Assembly (NCBI GenBank): GCA_958298945.1
Contig: OY282605.1
Span: forward strand, 123,810,267 to 123,874,266
Direction: 5' to 3'
Source: Atherix ibis
Taxonomy: Eukaryota; Arthropoda; Insecta; Diptera; Athericidae
Length of the DNA: 64,000 nucleotides
Part shown: positions 50,561 to 64,000 of the stretch, piece after piece
Numbering within the stretch: the first letter of the stretch is position 1
How the letters are laid out: every line of letters begins with the position of its first letter
The notes under the pieces: generated by a model
Seen by the model: the letters and a program-made list of their open reading frames with translations, nothing else
Told to the model about the DNA's origin: nothing
Databases searched by the model: none
Translations under genes and position numbers: made by a program

Positions 50561-53500
50561 AATAACAAAATTTAAAACATTTAATAAGAAAAAAACTTTT
50601 TTCAAAATATGAATTTTGAGTGTGTTTTATTTATATTGTACTTCTCAAAATACAAATTGAATAACTCTTCCTACTGTTAAAAATGTTCAAGAAATCTGTT
50701 TATTCATTCTCATAATATAGTTTTTAAGCTCTTCTAATAGCTTAAAATGTATCACCATCAATAGAAAATATATTTTTAATTGGAAGCCCACTTAATACCA
50801 ATTAGATAACTCAGAAAAAATAAGTCCAAATGTTCTTTAATAGCATCGTAAACTATAACTGCAAAAGAAAGCTTAGATTATTCGTATGATTTTAAAAAGC
50901 AATTAAAAAAGTACTTTTTCTACCCGCAGTAACTGGAAAAAAAGTCAATTAAATCAGTCGTGATTATGGCTTCACAAAATTCAACTTGGAATCAAATCAA
51001 AAAAAGATCTGCAACCGTCATTTGCAGATTGTATTGCCGTGCAGAATTTGTTCAGTAAACAAAAAGTCACAATTCGTTCGACTCCTTTCTGTTCGAGGGT
51101 AGTTCATAAATGCACAAGTATTAACAATAACACAATACGAATATCCTCGTAGTATGACTGGGGCTAAAAATTTGATAATTTCCTGAAAGATTCTTATGTG
51201 ATGTCAGTTTATATGTTCGATTTGCTCTTTTTAGTGTTTTTTAATGCTCTCTGGGCCCACAATGACTACGAATATGCATGTTCTTGTTTATTTTGCTCAG
51301 CATTCGCGTTTGATAATTTCATTAACGTGATAATAACTCAAAAACAAACCAAGAATTTTTGCTGACTAGGACATAATATAAAAGCGCACAAATTCTTTCC
51401 CCTACATTAGAAAGTACGAGTATATGCAATAAAATAAAAATGCTACTACCCTCAATTACTACCTCCACAGCGCACAGAAAGATTTAAACATTTAGCAACA
51501 TTTTAGCATATCCTTCCGAGTATCATTCAATATACTAAAAATATATTTTTGAAAATGTGTTCATTTATTTTCGTATTTTTTACAGTATTTACGAGGATAT
51601 ATCTTTTGGAAGAGTTAGGAACAGTATGAAATTAGGCATGGACGATATAAAAGTTAAACAAAATATTCGATAAGGTTGAATATCTCATATATTGAATAGA
51701 TTTTGGTAAGGTTAATTTTATATTCTCCGTAAATTTTTGAATTATCCGAAGACAAACAATTAAATGGTTCGATGTCCACTGAAAAGGTAGCTAAAAAAAT
51801 AAACACTGAAATTTGTAAATGGCTTTTGGGTATTTTAGCATTTCACTTTATGACTACGATTGCAGAAACTGTAAAAAAAATATATTTTATGGGTTGTGAA
51901 ATATTATTTTTAGACCTTAAAATCAAGGCTATATAAAAGCTACTGCGTTCTGAATCCTTTGAGCAATTCCTTAAAAGTGTTGTTATGGCATTTTAAAAAT
52001 TGTTTTTGTTTTAATTGTTAATGGCTTGAACCGTAACTTTTTATGAAATAAGAATTTACGCATGTGTCCCAAAGAATAACCTCCCTCCCCCCCCCCATTA
52101 TATGGGCCCCAGAGGACTCAGTCAGCTCCGGTTTCGGTACAACGCCATTTAATTCAAAATTTAACTTGCCTTCATGCATTATTTATGTTGTGAATAAGAA
52201 AATCTATAATAAAAAATTATATTGAATGGAACATTTTGAAAAGCAACTGTAATGGGGAGGGTTGAATGAGTGATGATAGCAATGGTGGGTTTCTGTATTT
52301 TTAGAAGGTTTTCGTTAAATACACGCACAACGAACAAAAGGGCTGGCACGAAAAGCTTACGTCAAAAGATGAGCTTGATAATTTCTACTCCTGCAATTAA
52401 TATTCATCCTTTTAATTAGTCCGTTCGTGTTCAAAAATAACCACCTTCCACTGAGATATGTTATTTTTTTAAATATTCTTTCCAAACAGGATTTTTCTGA
52501 ATACTTTCATTTATTCATTTTATGTTTTTTGGTTTTTATTCTTACCAACCTACCAATGGTGATACTGTTTATGTTGGTTGATGGTTGATACTACAGCTGC
52601 TTGAACTGTTAATGTTTTAGTCATTTTTATTGTTAATAATTTTTTACGATCCAAACAATAAAGAACAAAAGGACTAATGCATGATAAACAAAAACAGACG
52701 TAACATTAGCAAAAAGGATAAACGTGGGTGTCATATTCCTAAGGCTGATGATACATGACTCGTCATATCATCTTGTTCAGGTTTAGTCCATGAAAAGTTA
52801 CCAGATTAATATTAACAGGGTGGATCTTTTCTTCTACTGTAAATTTTTTCCATTTTATTTTCATTTATTTTTAATGGTTGCTTTGGCTTATTTTATTATA
52901 ATTTTTGGTACCTTTGTTTATTTATTAATTCTTTAGACCCATATTTTTTCTCCGCACATATTTTGTTTGGTTAATTTTCATTTTTCATTTGTTTGCCATA
53001 TATTTACCATTATTTAAACATTATTTTCAGCATCGTCAATAACCTTTTGTTCGTATCCTTTCTATACGTATATGCATATAAATATTTTTTTTTATTTATA
53101 AATTTCAATCCCTTTTCTGATTATAATGCGCTAATTCTAAAACATTGCTGAGCTAAGGTATTGTTCTTATTATGTTCGCTTAAAAACATAAAGCTTTATA
53201 TTAACGAATATAGTATTAAAATAATGGAAATGGTCCTTAGTTGTACAAATATTTTAAATTTATGTTATGGAGAAAATATTATTTTCAGCATTTAAATTAC
53301 TTAAAAAAATTACATTACATAATTACATTAGCAACCAATTAACTTAACTATAATTATAAGAGTTTTTAATTAACTTTGCTCAGTTTGGACTCAGTTTTTA
53401 TAGGATTGTTACAGCAATAATTTTAAAAATCAAAATTAAAATTGTAACACATTATGCACATTTAACCCTTTTGGATCTTATATGCTTTATTTGTAAGTTT

Positions 53501-54065
53501 TTCTAAATTAACAAAAGGAATTTTGCAAATTATTTTCGCCAAAATTTAATTAAAGGCATATAATGGAAGTACTATTACATTTAATTATATTTAAGCTGAA
53601 TTTTGAATATTCGATACTAAATTATCAATTAATGACAAGAATTATAGTGAATATTATTTATTAATGAATCTTCAAGTCCAAGAAAATTTCCTTTTCTGCA
53701 AAGATAAGCGATATCTTATATTGAAAGAATAAATACCGTTTATATGACCCAATAGCTATTTAATAGAAGCTTTTCTTTAAGATAACAACTGAAATTTTCT
53801 GAAAACCAAAACTATTTTTTTTATCGTTATCTACTACTACATGTAAACTTATAATATTTTATTGCTATGAATTGGGAGTAACAGCCATTGGCGTTAGAAG
53901 ATTCTAATATATTTCGAGGCCATCGATAAGTATTCTCGGTGAAGGTAATAGGAAAATTTTCTTCTAACAGTGGATTATGATGGGTAGTATAAACGGATAT
54001 GAAACTTTTTTTAAGTTCCTGAATGACTAGAACATTTTAATTACAATATAATACATAATTACGAA
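50561..54065. other. Non-coding stretch with poly-C tract
   Basis: A run of ten C residues lies at 52087-52096, with CCTCCCT just before it. The sequence is otherwise AT-rich with T-rich runs at 52.4-53.1 kb. No gene is seen. Confidence 0.5.
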
Positions 54066-54152
54066 CACAAAACGGAGTATGTGCAATTTGACGGTAGGTC
54101 TTGGATAGATAGAAAGGCATACTGTCGAAATTGTACATACTCCCTTTTGTTG
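54066..54152 (+). ncRNA. Precursor-microRNA-like hairpin
   Basis: The 5' arm (from about 54067 to 54096) and the 3' arm (54120-54150) pair over about 29 base pairs, interrupted by one C-C mismatch (54073/54144), one bulged G (54127) and two G-U pairs. The terminal loop is about 23 nt. These dimensions match an animal pre-miRNA. The core words are GGAGTATGTGCAATTTGAC and its partner GAAATTGTACATACTCC. No known miRNA seed is recalled, and either strand could fold. A decayed pair of short inverted transposon ends would look similar. Confidence 0.4.
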
Positions 54153-57100
54153 AACCCTAAAGTTCAATGCCATTAGTCCAATTAGTTTTATAATTGCGTT
54201 CCCTTAGAATCTGGTGAGATGTCATAGATACAAATACTATATAAATAAAATAGGACTAAAGAAACAACCTTGTGGTTCTCCAGCTGGAAATATTATATTT
54301 CTAATAATGTCGGGAGATATATAAAAATATAATTAGTTATTGTGTAGAAGAGAGGGGATCCCAAAATGACAAAACTATTTGAAACTATAAAAGTATAAAT
54401 TTATTTGACATGATAATGTCATCCCTTCTACGTTATATATGTATTAAACGTATTCTATTACTTGCAGAACAAAGATATTTCTGTATCTTTACTAAAATAA
54501 AATTAGCACTTCTAGGCGCCACTTCACTCAAACAAAAGTTAATTATAAAAAATAAATAAAATTTTGGATGATATTTTGTCCAAAAAGGGTAGATACAAGG
54601 AAACCATCTCATCATTACGAGGATAAACTTTTCTCCATTTGAATTTCAAAACAAAGCATTAATTTAAATATATTCCCTAAAGTATAAATGCAATTAAAGT
54701 TATCATCACTGATAATTTTTGACAATTATTCAAAGACTGTACGTAGTAAGTGCATGAGAGAAGACTCATAAATGGAAAATTATCTATGGTAGAAAAATCG
54801 TTCTCTATAGTCCAATACGATATTTGAATAGAAAGAAAATTAGATTTTTTATTAAATCAAAAAGGATCTTATTGACATTTTTTAAAAATGTTAAATTGAA
54901 TATTTCATAAAAAGAAAAAATCTTTTACAGATAACAATAATATAATGATAAACGGAAGTAATGCAAAAAATAGAACAAAACTATCGGCTCGATTACCTAT
55001 CGTTTTGTTTATTTAGAGGATATAAATATGTTATTACTAGAGAATCCTTAGGACTGAAATCTCTAGTTTAATAATAGCGTAACTTTTGGGTTTGAATCCA
55101 TATTTAATATCCTACAAGGCTACAGGTTGTTTTAGAATATCTTGTTAATCGGAACATTGTTTTTTTAAAAATAGTTTGATAGTTGATTTATACAAGGTTA
55201 TTACTATACTATATTAACTAACGTATATACATATGTATTTTTTTCGAATTATTACTATTCACTGTTATCATTTTATATATATATAGTTTATTGAAAAATG
55301 TCAATAAACAAACTTCATGAAACCATCTATTTACTCTATTTCAATGCTTCTCCTTACAATAAAATAGGAAATATTGCAAATTAATAAATGTTCATTAGTT
55401 TAAAAAATTGAAACTATGTGCAGATTCGCATACGTAAATGTAATGAACAAGAGCACAATCGTTATCTGAAGATTTTATTCTATGATATAATAATATTTAA
55501 TAATGTAGTTTTATTTTATTGATAAAATATTGAACAGTATCAAAAGAATGATGCTATTATTTTTAGTTTATAAAAATGTATCAGTATCTTCTATGAACGA
55601 TAAATATGAAGGTAAAATATCTTTTAAACGTGTCGTGTAGTTTTAAAGGAAATATTCTCATTGTATCTGAGGTCTGTCATTAAATTATATAGAAATGTAA
55701 ATAACAAAATCAAATTTCAATTATTAAATAATTATAATATGATTTAACGACTGGAAATTTAGCAGCAAATCAATATTTTCTATTATTTCATTTTTTTCTA
55801 TAAAATTACTTAAGTCAAAATGTTGATTGCAATTTCTTTTCTGTCGAAACATCCTTTATTACTTAATTTAATAAGGTGATTTTGTAGTATGTTAATTTTA
55901 TATTTATTTCTTTTATAATTTCAGAAAATTACATTACAAGTAAAAATTACAAAATCACCAGAAACGATTACGTACTTTAAAGGAAAAGGAAACGGAAATA
56001 GGGAAGGACCTTATTCAAAGTAAAAAACGATTTTCATTGGTGAAATAAAAATTACCGACTTCTGTATTTAAGGCGCTTATTTCTTAAGACTATGAACTAT
56101 GGGCGGAGCCAGTATATAAGATGAAGGAACCAATGGTAGAATCCCCACAAGCAGTACAATATTACTGCTTACGATTTCTATTCTGAGAAGTAGAGAGCAG
56201 CTGCCCCTTAAACTATTTCAAATGTTAAGGAAAAGTTATTGGCGCCAGGAGACGCATATTTCTCTTACACCAAGCACGAATGTATGGATCCATGGGGATA
56301 GATTCTCTACAGTTTGCCATGTTCTGAATAGAAAATGGTCGCAAGATGAAAGGAAACGAAAAACTTTTCTGAAAAGTAAGAACTTTTAACGATGCAATAT
56401 GCAAATAAAAGTACGTATATGGCCATTGTTTGTAAGTTTTTTTTAACTCTCGTATATATAAATTTTTTCCTCCCTTCCTTCGTTTTATTTAACTCCCTTA
56501 AGGGATGCTATCACATTTCTATATGTTACTATGGTCTGAAGTTAAACTTTTCTCATTTTTTTGTTTTTCTTTTTTTGCAACTAAGAAAAATAGACAGAAG
56601 GTAAAAAAGTAACATTTGAAATATTTTTTTTTACTTTTTATTATATTATACGTGTATGTACGAAACTTTTATTACGTTTTTATGTATGGTCTCATGGTTA
56701 GACTACAAGGATTCACTTTCCTCGATGCAAGTTACTGAAGATAATACAAGGGATGATAATGTAATTTTAACAATAAGTTAGAACAATATATTATTCTCAG
56801 CATGAATATTGTAAAATATAGAAAAAAATTAAAATATTGTGTTGAATCTATTTTTTGCAAGATTCTCTTTGCAATTTTTCAAATAATATCTTATTATGAT
56901 AAAAGAAGAAAAAATCTTAAATACAAAAGCTAAAAATTTAATTTTTTCATTTTGTTCTTATTATTAAGATTCTTTAAAAAGATATTCTATATTGAGAATG
57001 AATTAACTTTGTTATATAAATTATATTTGGGATTATTTTTTAACTCTAGGATTATTTTGTTAATTTGATTTATTATCTATATTGACATAAACGGTGTAAA

Positions 57101-57876
57101 AATCAAATTTTATTTTAAATATACTATAATTACAAGAGAGTAACAATTATGAGTAAATAACCCTTGGGTGACATAATTGGTATCGAAACTTTTTATGACG
57201 AGAAATACGCAAATCGTCAATATTTATAACGTTCTTACGGAAATAGAATGTAGAATTATGGTATTTTTTTCGAAAGATTGTTAATTGAAGAGAGATTGAC
57301 TCGATCGCAACTGACACGATTAGTTAGTATGTTAGAACCACAAAATTCAATACGGTACGACCAAATTGATTTTAAAATTGTGTTCTTAAGTGTAAGTTTT
57401 TATAGTCGAAGAAGTTGTCGATAACGTCTGCCAAGTTTTAGTCTCTGTGCAAGGATTTCAGGTAGTCTTTTTTAGTATTCTGTGAGGATTCCAGTTAAGT
57501 CGCTTGTCTGTAATAGTCAAAGGTAGCTTACTTTATTACTTAGTGGAATTATATTGCCATCTTAAATATTTTGTATATGAGATTAAACTATAGGTTAGCT
57601 TATATTTACACATTTTATATTTTTAGGTACTTTTCGTTTTTTATTCACTACATTAAAAACAATTCTGTTGGAATTATTTTTAACAAATAACTCATTAAAT
57701 ACTGATTTCTATAAGTTTTTTAAGAACAATTATATTAATATTCTTTAATATAGATGGAAGTATAAAAACTTCTAGGTACTAAAAAAAATTTATTTAAAAA
57801 TAGTCTTTTTTATAATTAAACATTTTCCTATAAAATTTATACAAGAATTGTAATATACAAATATTAAAATAAGACT
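54153..57876. other. AT-rich non-coding stretch
   Basis: Mostly AT-rich. A less AT-rich patch lies at 56.0-56.6 kb, with a hydrophobic 70-codon frame (56392-56604) that has no recognisable family. Another lies at 57.2-57.55 kb. No RNA gene or repeat was identified. Confidence 0.5.
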
Positions 57877-59103
57877 AAAGCTACGAGTGTACTATTCAAG
57901 AAACGACGGAATTTTTGGAAAAATCATCTATTTTTTTGGCTTGAATGGTGAAATATCTGCTCGAACATGTTGAACGGATACCGTGCCCTCGATCGAGCAT
58001 GGTCGAAACGAACAAAATATGGAGATTTGCTCGAATGGTGTAATCGTTTCAAATTGTAGACGCTCGATCATTTTAGATAACCAGCTAGAACACGCAACTC
58101 GAATGAAAATTTTCATTAAAGCTGCGTTTTTGAGGGCGAAAATAATTGAAATTTTGACATTTCGTAGTATGATTTGTGTAAAGAAGGTTTGTGTATTTAA
58201 AAATAGTTGTTTTGTGTTTTGATTTGCCGGTTATTATACAAAAAAAAATTTGACGTTGAATTTCCCAGTCTAGACATTGGCGTACTTTGTTTGCCGATTA
58301 ACGGCGAGACCCGCTCCGAAAGGAGTCGACAGTGAAAATTGCTGTACAATTTCAGCTTAAAGCGATCATTGCCACGAAATGCCGACAATAACTTTTCATA
58401 TGCACCGTTCTTACTGCGCTTCCCCCACCCATATACACATCGCTACGACTGCTGCTCCCATTTCCACACTTCGTTTTCATTACTGAAGTATCTTGAATTA
58501 TCCTATTTTCCATCTTTTAATATTGTTACGACGTAGAAGATTCCTGAAAATCGGTTCCAGAGCAGTATGAATACCAGTCTTGACCGCGAGAGAGAGTTTA
58601 ATTTAGATTAGTTTTAGTTTTGAGTTGAGTCTGAATAGAGATTGTAAGGGTTTTACATAAGACGCTGCGTGATTTGTATATGATTTGTTCTGTAGTTAAA
58701 CAAAGTGTGGAGTAGACGTCTCATAATTCGCATAGCATTTTATTTTTGTCTTTTACCCTGTATCCATCGAAAACATTCTTTTATGTTGTTTAAGTTGGAC
58801 TGTAAGACGCAAAAAATATAATTGAAAAAACTTCATGAAAATTAAATAAATGTCAAATGTCAAATAGATAAAGAAACAAATCGGAGCACGAACAAATTCT
58901 AATTGGGCGAACTTTGATCAAGCTCACGTGTAATCACTACTCGAAAATTATTCAATAGTTCGTGCCTGTGTTCGAGACATTTTCATTTCGCTTCCGAAGC
59001 CTTGAACAAAAATGTACGAGCTGACGTTTCCATTGGACGAATTTGAGACGACACTTTAACTCGAATAATTCGAGCATTTCTCGATTGGTTTAATCGTAGC
59101 TTT
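57877..59103. mobile_element. MITE-like element with subterminal CTCGAA motifs
   Basis: Inverted termini AAAGCTACGA (57877-57886) and TCGTAGCTTT (59094-59103) bound 1.23 kb. CTCGAA or TTCGAG occurs at 57960, 58030, 58098, 58940, 58971, 59060 and 59069, all within about 230 bp of one end or the other and none in the middle 800 bp. The right end inward reads AAAGCTACGATTA on the complementary strand, close to AAAGTACGATTA at the left end of the 18.7-kb element. Frames inside (57983-58222 and others) are short and unrecognised. The interpretation is a non-autonomous DNA transposon with subterminal protein-binding repeats. Confidence 0.5.
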
Positions 59104-62100
59104 GCTAATAAATTTTGTTTATATTTGTAAAAATAATACTGTATATAAACTTATATATAGTAGTTATTTTATTACATTATTTTATAAAATACGTAGTCTA
59201 ATATTTCGTATAAAAAATCCATTTCTTTTAAATTTTACACTAAATAGAACAGACGATCGAATTTTAATAATTAAAGCCCCATATTGCAAATTTTGAAGAA
59301 AAATCCGCTCCGTGTGTTCATAACAACCCCCAAAATTAAATATTTAAATCAATGAAACTTTATGCTCCACTTAAAATATTATTTGTAAAATCGTGAACCA
59401 CTCGAAAAGTTATCCAAAAAAAACAAAATCCAAATCATTTCAGAAGTTAATTTTGAATTTAGTAAAAATTTCGTTTGAAGTGAATTTTTTTCCGTCATAA
59501 AAGTACAGACGAATACCTTAATTTATGCTTCCATCTAAAATGATCTTTACCACTCTACCAACTTAGTACTGCCTATAGACTTACAAAGAGTAAACACTTC
59601 TTCGATGGATGACTTTTAATTATCCACCGGTAGTGATTCCCATCAGTACCCCAACTGAGAGTACTTCAGAAAAAAATACCAATCTACTGATATCAACCAC
59701 TTTTGTCATTTTGAAAAATTGATGACCGCTAAAAGCTTTGAATTTATGCCTATACATTCTCGTACATAACAAGATGAGTATAAATCAATTTCAGGTATTT
59801 CGTAAAAAGATGGCATCATCGGAAATAATCTTGAATTAATGTAATTAAATACCAGGCAATCGACTCTTCGTGTTTAGAATGCTAAGTCGCCATCAATTTT
59901 AAAATAGAATCTTTAATCGATTTGTGGGCTTCCAATTTTAATTTAATGAAATTCATTCCTTCATTGGTTGATGTAAAAAATGAATATTCACAAAACTACG
60001 ATATATGGAAATTAAACTCAATCAATAATAATAATTCTTACATATGAGCAAAATATAAGTAAATATCTAAAATTGCGTAGCACGCTTGTAGGGAAAAATA
60101 ATGGAAGATACAAACAAGGTTTCGATCATTTCTTGATTAAAATTTATTTTAATATCTAAATTTTATTGATTACACGTCCGTACATATTATTGACTAAGTA
60201 TATATCTGGTCTGATATATGATTCCAACGAAATTACATACATATATATACCTATATGAACTATAAACGAAAATACGAAATGTAGTTGTATGTAAATACGT
60301 ATATCTGAAAATTTCTATTTATATCATTTCTATATACTAATTCGTATAGAATTTATAGTAGAAAATGAGTACATAACTAAACATGTAGGATGGAACATTT
60401 TCATACGCAAATACTTAAATTACCATTCCAAGCGGCTAGCAAAAAACAACCGAGCGTTGGTAGTTTTGTACACTTTTTATCTTTTTAGTGTGGAGTTAAA
60501 ACGCAGGTAGTGGTGGTATTGCCATCATTGATAATATTCAGAGATATAGAGATGGTGGCTATAATAGTCCCGGTTAGCCTGTGACGGCTATAAAACTGAT
60601 CCCAATGTACCAATACCTCGTCCCTTTACCTCACTAAACCGGCGTTGCCTTATGTAGGCGCAATACTGTCACTATAGTATTGGATGTAGTGATGATGTTT
60701 AAAAATTCCTCAAACGCCTGCTTCTTTTATATCTACTCTTATGAACATACCTGTTTAATACTAGTTTTTGAATGCTCCAGCAATTTTATATAATATATTG
60801 GCTAGTATATTATGCAATATTCATTTTCGTTTACATGGTTTTTTGTTTTTCATTCCTCACCCCAATCATTCTTAGTTCCATATAGTTGCGATTCTAGAAG
60901 CGAACAGACCTCTATAACATATATTATATACACAATGAATACCCGAAATGGTTTGAAAACTAATAAAATGGCTACGTTTCAATAGAATTGCTTTGAGCTT
61001 ACCTTTTTGTTATAATATTTTGCTGGAGAAGTTTTCAAACTGTTAAATTATTAATTTGCATACATTGCAAAACTCTGGCAAATGAATTACTTGCGAAATA
61101 AATGCGTTAAGCAAAAGTTTCTCTACAATTTTATTGCTTCCCTTCAAGTAAAAGTCCAAGTTTATTAAGGAACGGAGAGGACAAATTCATATTACCACAC
61201 AAGTATGATCATATATTATACGAATTGTTACGGAAACTTATTTGAGACATACTCGTACATGGACTCATCTGAATTGTTAAAAACAGGCAAAAATCCTACC
61301 ACTGTTGGTTGGCTGCTGGTACAGTTGAAAACATTATTGAATGTGGCTAAAAACTGAAAATTTAATTTTAAGTTTTGACAGCGACTACAAATTTGCTTTC
61401 GTTTTGCATATAAGAAAAGTTTTCAAATTTTCTCGTTATTTCAATAGACGAATAGAGTAACTGGAGTGGAGTCTCGTTCTAATGAATTGCAGATGTGAAA
61501 ATTGTAAAACTGATTTAAATTATGGAAATTTTAAAAACACCACAGAATCTAGAAGCAACCACGCCTACTCATTGCTTTTCAATAAAACGATTCGAGTAAT
61601 TATATTAAATACAAAAGTAATGGTAAATAATTTTTTAATTTAATATTGCCTTATTTATTTAGGGTCTGAAGTGGGAGGCGCTTTTTTTCTGTAAAAGGTA
61701 TAATTTACCAACAAGTCAAATGTCTTGAATTACTTTAACGTAATGAATATAAAAAAAGCAAACTACGAGTACCATATGCAGGCACGAGAAGATTAATTTG
61801 AGGGCATACTTATTTTTTTTAGGGCGCTCTGGTATTACTGTAAATATACAGATGAGGGCTAACGGAAAATCTCTTTTTTTAATAAACTACATACGTCACT
61901 TCTTTGTGTAAAGTTAATTTGATTTTTTTTAATTGGTGATTTATGCTATAATTATTTAGAGATTAAGATCTACTTAATTGTGCGCAACTGAGTGATTAAA
62001 AAATTTTTCACTAACCAACTTAGACTTAAGTCATTTCTTTGTGTAAAAACTTTTACCTACTTATTCCTTTTACTTTTTGCAATATATATTTTTAAGCATG

Positions 62101-62280
62101 TAAGAATTTTCTTAGAAACAGATCTTTTCAATTTGTCGCTTCATTTCCAAAATTTCTTTCCTCATCAAGATTCGAAGCCGGTATTGGAAACAGTGTTGAA
62201 AATATACATATACATACTCGTATGTCTCCAGGAAGGTTAAAAAAGATAAGTACCAACCCATATATCTACAGTAAACTTTT
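59104..62280. other. Non-coding stretch
   Basis: AT-rich with moderately balanced patches at 59.5-59.9 and 60.4-60.7 kb. The word CAGGTAG occurs near 60506 but not as a cluster. Frames at 59102-59296 and 61992-62240 are Phe/Ile/Leu-rich AT translations. Confidence 0.45.
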
Positions 62281-64000
62281 CATTAAAAAAAAATTTCCAA
62301 TGTAACTTCCTTTGACGCTATCGAGGTCAATCGGACCCTAATCCGTATTGTTTATTGTAGGATCTTTCTGTATAAGGCGAATTCGTGGGCAATCAAAACC
62401 CCAGTTCAAATTGCTATTGATCTCGTAAATCGACGGAAAATTATCTTCTTTACTGATATGTAAACTGTCCTCAAAACTATTTGAAAGATCCTGTACTCCA
62501 CGAGATACCATGTAAAAATTTAGTCAACACAACATCCTTACCGAAAAGTTGAACACGAAAACTGCTGAAAAACCTCACTTACCAATACTGCTCTCACCCA
62601 TAAGTTTCTTTTTGGAAACCATGCACGTCTTCGCTTGGAGTGGGATTCATCCCATTATGGAGCTCCTAAGCCCAATAATTTCATTTCCAAATCCTCTTTT
62701 TAACCCGATCAAGCATACGAACATGCTTCAGAAAATTTAAATAACTCTACCTGATCTAACCTACTAAAAAGAGACTAACTTCGCTTAGGAAACTGCTACT
62801 GCCTAGCGACACGAAAACTTGAACTCGCCAAATAGCCTCATAGTCGTGGTACTATAAAGTAATCCCTGGTTAATATTTAAGGACCTTTAAATACAACTAA
62901 ACAAACATTATCATCCAATATGAATTCAAATTTTTCAAATAATTTGTTTCATAAAAAATAGTCAATTTCGAATTTAGTAAAGAGTATATAATATTCCCAT
63001 CAATATTTGTATTAATAAAAACCACTATTCTACGATAATTTATGAATGAATTTTACTTACGATCTACTAAAATTTAGTAGTGATTTCATTATCATTTGGC
63101 TTATGAATAGACATTATGATTTTAATTCTCTCAATTCTTCATAGAGTAGAATAATTAGTGTAGACTAAATATTTTAATTTTTGTCTTACCAACAAACCAA
63201 TATTAGATTATTAGGAATTTTTAAAAAAATCTTTGGAAAACGCATTTTGAAATGCTTTCATTTATTGAAGGCGCCAAATTTATTCCTGATCACCAATTTG
63301 ATTTTCGATCACAACACTCTGCAATCCAACAATATAATCGCATAGTTGATTAAGTTTCGTTGATTGAATCCGTACGCCTTCGATTGAATATGGCATCCCA
63401 GTCTGATCTGAAAACTTAACAGCTTTCTTATCTCTATATCCTTCCATATTTAAAGATCATACCTTTACCAACGTCATTCCCGAGTAGCAATTAATACCGA
63501 CTATACCAAAATATTCCCAATTACAGCTAGATTTTTTCCGAAACTGTAATCGTGGTCCATTTTGATATAATGTCTAGACTTTCGATATCCAGACAACGAA
63601 TCCCAAAACTATAACAGCCATTTTTAGAGATAATTGTACAATTCTTACGTCCTATTCAAATTTTCAAATAACTTCCAGCTATCTACAAGCATATATCCAA
63701 AATTTCCAAGACTAGTTCGTGAGTGATGGAAAATGAGTAGACGAGAGTTTAAATTACCTGCACTCTCTAGCAAAAATCATCCATTCCTATATAGCGTCAG
63801 GGCAATGTGATTCACCTAACTGGAACCAAAATTAAAAAGACGTATTTACTACCACTTAGAGTATTGGAAAATCTACCTTAACTTATACTAAAGAACAAAC
63901 TTTTCATTTGCAACCAATTTGGACGTACGGAACTGAACTTTGAATTCTACTAAGTACACTGACTCGACTCTCGAACCCAATTCCCTTAGTCGAAAATTTT
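62281..64000. other. Less AT-rich terminal segment, unrecognised
   Basis: The plus strand is C-rich and G-poor over much of 62.3-62.9 and 63.3-64.0 kb, with an AT-rich interruption at about 62.9-63.25 kb. A 63-codon frame at 62549-62740 carries no recognised motif. On the minus strand GGTAAGTGAGG near 62580 resembles a splice donor. The strand-asymmetric composition could mark a decayed element or transcribed sequence, but I cannot name it, and it runs to the window edge. Confidence 0.35.

Noticed and set aside
58524..58830. Possible solo LTR starting TGTTACGACG
   Set aside because: The TGTTAC start is LTR-like, but I could not find a matching CA end with a flanking target duplication.
1..64000. 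CRISPR array, bacterial operon, integron or plasmid features
   Set aside because: No short regularly spaced repeats with unique spacers, no ribosome-binding-site gene clusters, and clear animal-type transposon relics. The window is eukaryotic nuclear DNA.

Overview
The window looks like non-coding DNA from a higher dipteran insect. Its base composition, decayed mariner/IS630-type transposons, long AT-rich stretches and simple repeats would suit a tephritid-like fly, but no diagnostic gene confirms the taxon. I find no open reading frame above about 60 codons that I can assign to a conserved host protein. Most of the sequence is best read as intergenic or intronic, with strongly AT-rich stretches alternating with less AT-rich islands.

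Layout. 1-22.7 kb is mostly unremarkable, with a dispersed repeat present twice (4.68 and 7.22 kb), a 15-bp minisatellite (8.79-9.28 kb), two adjacent hairpins (15.03-15.15 kb), a broken mariner transposase (15.5-16.1 kb, minus strand) and a MITE-like element full of a 9-bp motif (18.72-19.43 kb). At 22.7-23.8 kb a less AT-rich island carries a possible minus-strand first exon ending in ATG/GTAAGT and a plus-strand TATA box. At 33.3-34.4 kb another island looks like a plus-strand leader exon ending at GTGAGT. Between them lies a 4-kb less AT-rich block (27.1-31.1 kb). One reading is two divergently transcribed long-intron genes with a shared regulatory interval. This is inference only.

The most striking structure is at 35,370-42,105: four head-to-tail copies of a 1,687-bp unit. 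Each unit carries an intact 41-codon ORF beginning MAAYQGPPGM, a remnant of mariner transposase and a small inverted-repeat element. A 39-bp junction segment is inverted in copy 1 relative to copies 2-4. Copies 3 and 4 are almost identical, so the expansion is recent, or the assembly has duplicated it.

Downstream are a perfect 27-bp-arm palindrome (43.09 kb), three relics of one IS630/mariner-type transposase family (43.6, 46.4 and 50.2 kb; a fourth sits at 25.8 kb), a precursor-microRNA-like hairpin (54.07 kb) and a second MITE-like element (57.88-59.10 kb). The last has clustered subterminal CTCGAA motifs, and its termini resemble those of the 18.7-kb element. The final 1.7 kb is less AT-rich but unrecognised.
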